A stretch of DNA of 52,130 bases from a virus. Where the stretch lies: positions 1-52,130 of IMG/VR virus record IMGVR_UViG_3300037247_000710. The stretch is one strand, 5' to 3'. Within the stretch, counting starts at the first letter, position 1; each line of letters opens with the position of its first letter. A model generated the notes under the pieces. It saw only the letters and a program-made list of their open reading frames with translations, was not told the origin of the DNA and did not search any database. A program made the position numbers and the translations under genes. Shown piece after piece: positions 26,957 through 33,040 of the stretch.

Positions 26957-27445
26957 TTATTCTTGCAGCGGATGTTCATCAGACTCTCCATCTATCTGGA
27001 GGAAAGCGTTTGGACCGTACACCATAGTGCTACGTGCGGCATTACGGAGTAACTCACGGACATCATCGCGGTCATCGATCACGACGTCTGGATCATACCT
27101 GCGTACCCACTGAAGAACTAGGTCCGGTCCCTTGATTTTTGTCTCTGTTTTGAGACGCTGGATAAGATCGACGTAGTTCCAGAGGTCGTGTGTCCTGAGC
27201 CACTCTTCTTCGTGGTTGTACTTGTTGATGAAGCGGGTGCTGTACACGAGCGGCCTGATGCCCTCTGCGATGTAGTCCCGCGTGAGATCCATGATGTGCG
27301 GACGTGGCTTGTCTTCGATGAGTCCCTTGTAGTAGATCTTCCACGCAGCGGGATCGCGGTTGAGATACTTCTTCTGATCATCTTGAAGGAGGGCTAAGCG
27401 GTCGGTGTGATCGCTCAGCGTCCCCTCCAGATCGATCATGATCAC
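26957..27445 (-). CDS. HAD-superfamily phosphatase (3'-phosphatase-like)
   Basis: 162 residues starting at GTG 27445 (an ATG at 27439 is possible). Motif I is IMIDLEGTL (Asp5 nucleophile, with Glu7 where Asp is usual). Motif II is VYSTR (about 68-71), and motif IV is DPDVVIDDRDDV (about 118-129). This layout resembles the phosphatase domain of phage T4-type polynucleotide kinase and related HAD nucleotidases, so 3'-phosphate removal from DNA or RNA ends, or nucleotide dephosphorylation, are candidate activities. There is no kinase domain. The start overlaps the end of the upstream gene by four bases, as the distal gene of a three-gene unit. Confidence 0.65.
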   Translation of the reverse strand: MIMIDLEGTLSDHTDRLALLQDDQKKYLNRDPAAWKIYYKGLIEDKPRPHIMDLTRDYIAEGIRPLVYSTRFINKYNHEEEWLRTHDLWNYVDLIQRLKTETKIKGPDLVLQWVRRYDPDVVIDDRDDVRELLRNAARSTMVYGPNAFLQIDGESDEHPLQE

Positions 27446-27636
27446 TTGCGTCTGATTTTCTTCATCTTCTTTTTCTTTGCCGGGTTGAACTTCAACAGTT
27501 GCTTGCGTATCTCACTGATGAATTCAGTGATCATCTCACGGTCGCCCTGATTGGTCAGGCTCACGTCAAAGTTACCCTTCAGCTTTCTACCCTCAACTTC
27601 AAGGGTGCCCTTGCGATGCTGCTTCAAAAATGACAT
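27442..27636 (-). CDS. small basic hypothetical protein
   Basis: 64 residues, ending in a strongly basic tail (KFNPAKKKKMKKIRRK). The middle, TLEVEGRKLKGNFDVSLTNQ, looks like a beta hairpin followed by a helix. The basic tail suggests nucleic-acid contact. It overlaps the HAD gene by four bases (GTGA) and lies three bases after the zinc-finger protein gene, so it is expressed with them. No family recognised. Confidence 0.5.
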   Translation of the reverse strand: MSFLKQHRKGTLEVEGRKLKGNFDVSLTNQGDREMITEFISEIRKQLLKFNPAKKKKMKKIRRK

Positions 27637-27639
27637 GTC

Positions 27640-27825
27640 TTATTTCCTTTTTGTACGACGTAAGTAAGCTGCTCTGAAACGACATTCATCAGAGCAGTAG
27701 TTTGTGATAGCAAGACCTTCAAACCTCCTGCCACACTCATCATTAGCGCACGTTTTCTTGCTACGTTTACGCATCATTGCCAGCTGTGCGCCGACGCTGT
27801 CAGTTGGTGCTCTTACAGCCGCCAT
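27640..27825 (-). CDS. small zinc-binding basic protein
   Basis: 61 residues from ATG 27825, chosen over an upstream in-frame ATG because TGGAGATCAACC precedes it and the upstream extension would begin within the predicted promoter. Two Cys pairs (C-x4-C in TCANDECGRRF and C-x3-C in YCSDECRF) can bind one zinc, and the C-terminus is basic (AYLRRTKRK). It is likely a small nucleic-acid-binding or adaptor protein. First gene behind the minus-strand promoter at 27856-27883, and so a candidate for the most highly expressed member of that unit. Confidence 0.6.
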   Translation of the reverse strand: MAAVRAPTDSVGAQLAMMRKRSKKTCANDECGRRFEGLAITNYCSDECRFRAAYLRRTKRK

Positions 27826-27855
27826 GGTTGATCTCCAGTGAGTTTCAATGGGTAC

Positions 27856-27883
27856 AGTATACACAGATCCGCTCTCGTGTAAA
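27856..27883 (-). promoter_or_regulatory. sigma70-like promoter with embedded operator-like element
   Basis: On the minus strand: -35 TTTACA (27883-27878), 16-base spacer, -10 TATACT (27861-27856). The spacer contains CACGAGAGCGGATCTGTG (27879-27862), matching CACGNNAGCGCTNNCGTG at 11 of its 14 defined positions and in the same position as in the plus-strand promoters at 37852, 42527, 46283 and 48544. It would drive the genes from 27825 down to 26957. Confidence 0.65.
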
Positions 27884-27888
27884 GAGAG

Positions 27889-28083
27889 CTACGTCCCATT
27901 TCCACGCTTCATGTTTTCAGCCTCAATAGCGTGCTTTTTCAGGGCTTTAGCCAGACCTCTTGCGGCCTTAGGAGAGTAGCCCACGACAGTTAATTTCTCA
28001 GAGAACATGATCAGTACCTTGCCATTCTCCACGCCTACTTTAGTGCCTACTCCTTCATTCGTTGCTACTTTTTCGTCAGTCAT
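27889..28083 (-). CDS. small hypothetical protein
   Basis: 64 residues. The central part (GKVLIMFSEKLTVVGYSPKA then ARGLAKALKKHAIEAENM) predicts two strands and an amphipathic helix. Short phage proteins of this style, with a V-L-(I/M)-x-F-x-x-P/K core, often accompany replication genes, but I cannot name the family. It overlaps the end of the MazG-like gene by eight bases. The stop lies just upstream of the minus-strand promoter for the next unit. Confidence 0.55.
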   Translation of the reverse strand: MTDEKVATNEGVGTKVGVENGKVLIMFSEKLTVVGYSPKAARGLAKALKKHAIEAENMKRGNGT

Positions 28084-28501
28084 ATTGTCTGCTCACTGGA
28101 CCTCGTGGGAGTTCGTCTTCAACCACAGGAAAGTTGTACAAGAAATTGTCATCACCCTCGACTGCAACTCGGACAGCCATCGAAGCTACCTGCACTGCTT
28201 CACGCAACACTTCGTGTACGCTGGTACCCTGCTTGCGGTCGTGTTGCATGATAGCTTGAGCAAGTTCACCTACCTCTTCGACCAGTGCACACAGCATGTG
28301 CGTGGTACCGGGGAATGCCTCACGTGCAGCAGCTAACTCATCGGTGACCATCTTAATGACCAAGCCATCAGGACTGGTCAATCGCTCTTGAGCTTGTACG
28401 TCAGGTGATGGGCACTGGCAAATAGTTATGTCGCTGCCGCATTCAGTGCAGCATGGTGTGTTGTGTTTGTCTCGGTAGGTGCAGGTGCGTTCAGTCATCA
28501 T
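28076..28501 (-). CDS. MazG-like protein with N-terminal Cys-rich segment
   Basis: 141 residues. The C-terminal domain has LVEEVGELAQAIM (about 73-85), matching the metal-binding E-E-x-x-E helix of MazG-type nucleotide pyrophosphohydrolases, and a second helix, LREAVQVASMAVRVA (about 99-113). In the second motif the usual ExxD appears as E101-x-x-Gln, so catalysis is uncertain. The N-terminal 30 residues carry seven Cys (CTYRDKH, CCTECGSD, CQCP) and could bind zinc, an unusual addition. Possible roles are dNTP pool cleaning or alarmone hydrolysis. Starts with an ATGATG overlap with the nuclease gene. Confidence 0.6.
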   Translation of the reverse strand: MMTERTCTYRDKHNTPCCTECGSDITICQCPSPDVQAQERLTSPDGLVIKMVTDELAAAREAFPGTTHMLCALVEEVGELAQAIMQHDRKQGTSVHEVLREAVQVASMAVRVAVEGDDNFLYNFPVVEDELPRGPVSRQYD

Positions 28502-28953
28502 GGATACTCCGTGAAAAGTCTAAAGTTACCGGGAGTTCTGAGTGCAGAGTCCAGCATACTAGCAGCCTCTTTAGGTGCAGCGCGATGCATAATCTGCCAT
28601 GCCATTTCAATCAGTTCTTCGTGCGTCGCACCGTTGAATCGTTCAGCATCCTTGCCGTGGATAATGTAGATAGCTCCCGGTGTCTCGGCAATGATCCAGA
28701 CGATGCCACCACATACCATATTCGATCTGATCCACCTCAACTGAGACTTATGCAGCCCCTTCTCTTCGTCAGGGAAAGGTACTTTCGCTGGTCGGTGGTT
28801 GGCTTTAAGTTCTATCGTGCCGCAACCACCCTCACTTACCTGAAAATGAACGTCAGGAAATCCCGGCGCAGTATCCGGCGATTCAATTCTGGAGTAATGC
28901 CCTGTGGGCAGACCAACGTCCCGCAGCCACTCCCATAAATTCGATTCGTTCAT
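28498..28953 (-). CDS. PD-(D/E)XK nuclease (VRR-NUC/resolvase-like)
   Basis: 151 residues. The core RIESPDTAPGFPDVHFQVSE then GTIELKANHRP gives the PD-(D/E)XK triad: Asp34 in GFPDVHF, and Glu48 with Lys50 in IELKA. A following strand-helix (SQLRWIRSNMVCGGIVWIIA) is typical of VRR-NUC and small phage endonucleases. It could cut branched DNA, host DNA or replication intermediates. In the same operon as helicase, Sak4-like and Cas4-like genes, which supports a recombination role. A 50-base gap to the helicase gene holds a possible weak minus-strand promoter (TTGACA at 28985-28980). Confidence 0.65.
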   Translation of the reverse strand: MNESNLWEWLRDVGLPTGHYSRIESPDTAPGFPDVHFQVSEGGCGTIELKANHRPAKVPFPDEEKGLHKSQLRWIRSNMVCGGIVWIIAETPGAIYIIHGKDAERFNGATHEELIEMAWQIMHRAAPKEAASMLDSALRTPGNFRLFTEYP

Positions 28954-29003
28954 AAAACCAAAATCCCGGCCAAAATTTTTGTCAACTTTTCTCAGATGCG
29001 CCT

Positions 29004-30419
29004 TTAGGCAATAAGCGCACTGGTTTTTCGAATTCTTCTCGCACCTTTGCGAGCTGTTCTTCGACGGTGCCGTACCTTTTTCTTGCGGTACCTGTCGAGG
29101 ACGAGCGTCGAGAACTCTTTCTTTTTCGCAATCGCTTCATAATACTCCTCTTCGATTGTGTCGCGTGCCAGCAGGAAGAAGTACTTCACCCAGACGGTAT
29201 TCTCCATGTGCAAGATGCGGAAGCGCGACTGTTCAAACGTAATGTGGCTGTGGTCCCAGCTGTACATCACGTAGGTATTTGCTGCGGACAGATCAAAACC
29301 AATTCCACTCTTCACTTGTAGCAGGACGAAGTCCACGTCGAACTGTCCGTCCCACTCGTGCTTGCCAGAGATTATTTTGTACGACCAGTTGAACTCGTCG
29401 AACTTCTCAGAGATGGATTCGATCTCGTGGGTAAAACGACAGCAGATGACTGCTTTTTCATTACCGAAACCTGACAGGAGCCCCATGAGCCTGTCCAGCT
29501 TCTCCGTACCGACGGGAATGACGATGCGTTTGCGTTTCTTCTCACCGGGAATGCGCTCCTGATGCAGGAGATGACCCCCGCACACTTGTTGTAGTTTTTG
29601 TATTAGGTGCATGGGTAGCGGCACATCAACTGTAATGTCTTCGAGGGTGACTTCCAGATCCTTTTTCAGCGTGTCGTAGATGTGCTGAGTGTTACGTTTA
29701 AGATCAAAGTACACTTTCTTCCTGCGTACCTTCACGGGCTTCTTGCCCATGGATATTCGTGCCTCATTGAACGTGATGCGGTAGCTATACGTGTGAATCT
29801 TCTCCATGATCTCATCGTCAAACCGGTAACCGACGATCACAGGATACGTTCGACCATCTCGACGCTGATGTTCTTCGTAAATGAGGTAACGCTCTTTGAA
29901 GTTGCCGTACGTCCCGAAGATTTCGTTCTTGCCAATGAAATCGAAAGTTGCCCAGTACTGCTCGAAACCTTGATCGATTGGTGTGCCTGTGAGTGCGAGC
30001 TTCCAATGGGCACGTTTGCCCAGCGTCCTGACGAATCGGGACTGGGCTGATCCCGGTTTCTTAATGTAGTGTGCTTCATCAGCGATCACCATCAGCGTGC
30101 CACCGTCCTTGACCCAATCCAGCGACCACTTGTACCACTGCTTGCGTAGCTGCAGATTCTTCACTGGCTCCTGATAGGTGACGATGTAGATGTCACAGTC
30201 CCAGTCGTTATCGAGATGCTCCTCGATCTGCTCCTCCCACGTGAGAACAGCTTTCTTCGGACAGATGATGACTAATACCTCCGGCTTGTGGTGATCCACC
30301 ACAGCCAGAGATATCAGACATTTCCCCGTGCGTTGTTCAGGAAAAAAAGCGAAGCCGCTGTGGGGGACTGCAGCAGCAACGGCTTCACTCTGATACGGAC
30401 GAAGTTCCGTCCGAATCAC
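29004..30419 (-). CDS. SNF2-type superfamily 2 helicase/ATPase
   Basis: 471 residues. Motif Q/I: LRPYQSEAV then FPEQRTGKCL, a Walker A with GKC in place of the common GKT. Motif II: VIADEAHYIKK (about 111-121). Motif III: LALTGTPIDQ (about 141-150). C-terminal RecA domain with VICCRFTHEIESI, GIGFDLSAANTYVMY and QSRFRILHM (motif VI). The very basic C-terminus (YRKKKVRHRRRTARKGARRI) may bind DNA. Such compact SNF2-like helicases in phages probably remodel forks or support recombination. The stop and start positions overlap the neighbouring genes by at most a base, indicating an operon. Confidence 0.78.
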   Translation of the reverse strand: MIRTELRPYQSEAVAAAVPHSGFAFFPEQRTGKCLISLAVVDHHKPEVLVIICPKKAVLTWEEQIEEHLDNDWDCDIYIVTYQEPVKNLQLRKQWYKWSLDWVKDGGTLMVIADEAHYIKKPGSAQSRFVRTLGKRAHWKLALTGTPIDQGFEQYWATFDFIGKNEIFGTYGNFKERYLIYEEHQRRDGRTYPVIVGYRFDDEIMEKIHTYSYRITFNEARISMGKKPVKVRRKKVYFDLKRNTQHIYDTLKKDLEVTLEDITVDVPLPMHLIQKLQQVCGGHLLHQERIPGEKKRKRIVIPVGTEKLDRLMGLLSGFGNEKAVICCRFTHEIESISEKFDEFNWSYKIISGKHEWDGQFDVDFVLLQVKSGIGFDLSAANTYVMYSWDHSHITFEQSRFRILHMENTVWVKYFFLLARDTIEEEYYEAIAKKKEFSTLVLDRYRKKKVRHRRRTARKGARRIRKTSALIA

Positions 30420-31183
30420 TACGCTTTCTTCAGCTCATCAAGCGGAATTTCCCACTCACCTTCTTCGTCATCAACAACGACTGCCAGATCGTCCTCGATG
30501 CCTTCGATGACACCCTGAATCTCGTCGCCTTCTTCGTCCTCGAAGACAACACGAGCGCCGGGGCGCAGAGCCTTTCCAGTCTTTTTCTTAGCTGCTTTCT
30601 TTTTGGCAGCTTTCTTCTTTTTAGCGCGGGCAGGCGGAGCTTCCTCTTCCTCTTCGCCCTCCTCTTCGCCTTCTTCTTCGCCTTCTTCTTCTTCGCTTTG
30701 AGGTACAGTGCCACCTTGCTCTTCGATGTACTGCTCCGCCACTTCTTCGGTGAGGTAACCAGTCACACGCGGCTGATCTTTCTCGTCGTACTCCTCGTTA
30801 ACGATCTCCAGACCGCAACGCTCGCCGACCAAGGAATCGACATCCAGATCGAAGGGACCGTCCGGTGTTTCGAAGCCCATGCAGTCCAGTGCGGTGCGAA
30901 GCACCCACAGGGACTGTGGCAGTAACACGAAGCGGTCGAACACTGTTGAACCCGTCTGGGTCTTCCAACGTACAGTGATCATGTCATTACCAGCCTGACT
31001 GACTTCCTGTTCAGCGCTCAGAATCTCAGCGACGTAGAAACCATCAGGTGTTGGCATTCCACCTCCGGCTTCGACATCGGTGAAATCAACTGTGATGACG
31101 TTTGTGCTTCTGCCTCGTCGTCCCCCACGTGCGGCTTTTTTCTTGCCGCCCTTTTTTCTTGTTGGTCCTTTTCGTGTAGCCAT
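30419..31183 (-). CDS. DUF669-like ssDNA-binding-type protein with acidic and KA-rich linkers
   Basis: 254 residues. Basic N-terminus (1-26), then a DUF669-like core (about 30-150: PDGFYVAEILSAEQE, MITVRWKTQTGS, VLRTALDCMGFE), a family that sits next to Sak4-type recombinases and is thought to act like a single-strand-binding partner. After this come a Glu-rich stretch (about 164-181), a Lys/Ala-rich histone-H1-like stretch (about 187-203), and a C-terminal KOW/Tudor-like beta domain (RPGARVVFEDEEGDE, GVIEGIEDDLAVVVDDE). The tail order acidic-basic-beta is unusual and may regulate DNA or partner binding. Start and stop are shared by one base with both neighbours. Confidence 0.65.
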   Translation of the reverse strand: MATRKGPTRKKGGKKKAARGGRRGRSTNVITVDFTDVEAGGGMPTPDGFYVAEILSAEQEVSQAGNDMITVRWKTQTGSTVFDRFVLLPQSLWVLRTALDCMGFETPDGPFDLDVDSLVGERCGLEIVNEEYDEKDQPRVTGYLTEEVAEQYIEEQGGTVPQSEEEEGEEEGEEEGEEEEEAPPARAKKKKAAKKKAAKKKTGKALRPGARVVFEDEEGDEIQGVIEGIEDDLAVVVDDEEGEWEIPLDELKKA

Positions 31184-32040
31184 TAATTTGATCTCCTAGC
31201 TTTTCGTCTTGGTTTTTGTTTGCCCGAAGTCAGGTCCCGGATTTTCTTGAACGTCGGGTTGACGATCAGTTCCGGGATAGGACCAGCGGACACCGGTCTG
31301 CGAATCTTTGTTGAGTAAAACGCGTGGGGACCGATTCGCATACAGTAGTCCACATGGCGCACTTCTTCTTTGTCTTCTGTTTCCCAACGCTCTTTAATAA
31401 ACGTGGACCCGATGGAGTCAACTGCACCATCGAGGAATGCACTGACTGAGGGCATAACGCGTGCTCCGATACTGGGCTCGATGCTGTCTTCGTCTTCGTC
31501 ACCACCGTCGTCCACACGCTCGTGGGCAATCATGAGCAGGTTGTAATTGTCGGATAGATCCCGGAAGTCGCTGATGAATTGTTTGAGCATGCCGGAGAGT
31601 TGTCCCCAGTTGCGCTGAGTAAACTGCTCGTCCCTCCCCTTGCGTGCCTTACGCAGCACCTCAGCCATGCCGATGTCTTGCAGGTTGGACACCTGATCGA
31701 TGACGATACTTTTGTAATCCATGCCGTCGCTCAGTGCCCAGAGTAGCTCGTCGATTTCTGCCCACTCAGTGACACGCACGACATCGATCTCTTCTTCCAG
31801 TGCGATGGTCTCAGTGCCACGTTCATTCGTGTCGATGAACAGAACGGGTTTCGGAAACGTTGAACCAAAGTGAGTCTTGCCCGTGCCGGAGCGACCGTAT
31901 ACCATCATCACCAGATTGGTCTTCAGTTCAGTGACCGGTTGAATCCTGTCGAGGATCGATGTCGGTTTCGCTGCCTTCGTCTTTTTTGCGAGCCGTTTCT
32001 TTTTTGCTTTAACTGCTCTGCCTCTCTTTTTAGCTACCAT
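31183..32040 (-). CDS. Sak4-like RecA-family ATPase (phage recombinase)
   Basis: 285 residues from ATG 32040, preceded by GAGGAAAGAAAA. An upstream in-frame ATG at 32067 lacks a comparable site. Lys-rich N-terminus (AKKRGRAVKAKKKRLAKKTK), then Walker A VYGRSGTGKTHFG (about 48-58), Walker B YKSIVIDQVSNL (Asp115), and the motif LLMIAHERVDDGGDEDED with a following beta region. This is the AAA_24/Sak4 architecture: single-strand annealing or strand-exchange ATPases that work with an SSB-like partner, here the DUF669-like gene downstream. Overlaps the Cas4-like gene by eleven bases. Confidence 0.75.
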   Translation of the reverse strand: MVAKKRGRAVKAKKKRLAKKTKAAKPTSILDRIQPVTELKTNLVMMVYGRSGTGKTHFGSTFPKPVLFIDTNERGTETIALEEEIDVVRVTEWAEIDELLWALSDGMDYKSIVIDQVSNLQDIGMAEVLRKARKGRDEQFTQRNWGQLSGMLKQFISDFRDLSDNYNLLMIAHERVDDGGDEDEDSIEPSIGARVMPSVSAFLDGAVDSIGSTFIKERWETEDKEEVRHVDYCMRIGPHAFYSTKIRRPVSAGPIPELIVNPTFKKIRDLTSGKQKPRRKARRSN

Positions 32041-33040
32041 TTTTCTTTCCTCGTGGTACGTATTCACTCTTCATTATGAAATCAGCATCGAGTCCGCGAA
32101 CTTCGGCCTCGCACAATGTACGAAACTCACAGGTGTTGCAATTAAAAGATGACATGCTGCGTGCGCAGCGTCCGTCCTCCCGCTTAGCCAGAATCTCCCC
32201 CGTGGTCTGCAGGAAATCATTGACTACCTCGATGATCATGTTGGTGCTGGGCTTGGGCAGGAACACGCGCTCGAAGAACGTGTCTTCCTTCCCTTCGAGC
32301 AACTCCAGCATGTCCACATATTTCTTATCGTCGAGACCTTCTCGTCGGACTACCTTTAAATAAGTGTACGGATCGCAATCCAAATTCTTGCGCTTCGATA
32401 GCTCACCACTCTTCAGTATCTCTGGTTCGGTAGGTGCCTTCGCACGTGCGTAGTCCCAGCACACACCATCGAGTGCCTCTTTCGGATTCTCCATGCCGTA
32501 CACCCACACGTACAACAGCAGCTGCAGTTCGGAGAACCGATCATCCGCAGTTGGAATAGCCTTCAGAAATTTATGGTCCACAATCCATCGACGGTCCTGC
32601 GGGTCGCGTGCAATTTTGTCGATGAAGCCAATGAATTTGACAGGTAACGCACCGCTGCCGAGTTTACTCAGATCGAACTCGACCTTGATCTCACTTGCTT
32701 CGTACGTCAGGGTGTCCCTGCGGTATTTGCGCAGGTAACCCTCGAAGATTTTGCCGCAGTCACCGATGATGTCCCCGTGCATGTCTTTCTCTTCTTCAAA
32801 GTATGCACCGAACTTATCAGCATACTCGTCGAGCACATCCCACGGATCATTGCCGTCGTAGCCTTTGATGATTTTCGAATTCACGTACGCATTGAGCATC
32901 TCGTGCAGGATTTCACCTCGCAACAGGCGCACGCCTTTGAACTTGCGCTTGATGCGTTTCTTGTACCTGTACTCCCACGCTTTCGGACAACGTCGGTAAG
33001 AACTAACTTCACTGAAACTAATATGGTCAAGCTGCGGCAC
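32030..33040 (-). CDS. Cas4/RecB-like PD-(D/E)XK exonuclease with Cys cluster
   Basis: 336 residues from GTG 33040, preceded by GGGGAG nine bases upstream; an ATG at 33082 would extend into the polymerase gene. N-terminal HISFSEVSSYRRCPKAWEYR carries the first Cys. The nuclease core is FIGFIDKIARD then RRWIVDHKFLK (Asp and D-H-K), and SELQLLLYVWVYGMENP is the conserved QxxxY helix. Three further Cys near the C-terminus (FNCNTCEFRTLCEA) complete a likely 4Fe-4S cluster. No adaptation genes are present, so this is a phage recombination or end-processing nuclease, not a CRISPR gene. Confidence 0.75.
   Translation of the reverse strand: MPQLDHISFSEVSSYRRCPKAWEYRYKKRIKRKFKGVRLLRGEILHEMLNAYVNSKIIKGYDGNDPWDVLDEYADKFGAYFEEEKDMHGDIIGDCGKIFEGYLRKYRRDTLTYEASEIKVEFDLSKLGSGALPVKFIGFIDKIARDPQDRRWIVDHKFLKAIPTADDRFSELQLLLYVWVYGMENPKEALDGVCWDYARAKAPTEPEILKSGELSKRKNLDCDPYTYLKVVRREGLDDKKYVDMLELLEGKEDTFFERVFLPKPSTNMIIEVVNDFLQTTGEILAKREDGRCARSMSSFNCNTCEFRTLCEAEVRGLDADFIMKSEYVPRGKKNGS

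Noticed and set aside
28957-28985. Minus-strand promoter TTGACA before the nuclease gene
   Set aside because: Perfect -35 but the best -10 (TTTGGT) matches only three bases and abuts the ATG; listed only as a possibility in the gene entry.
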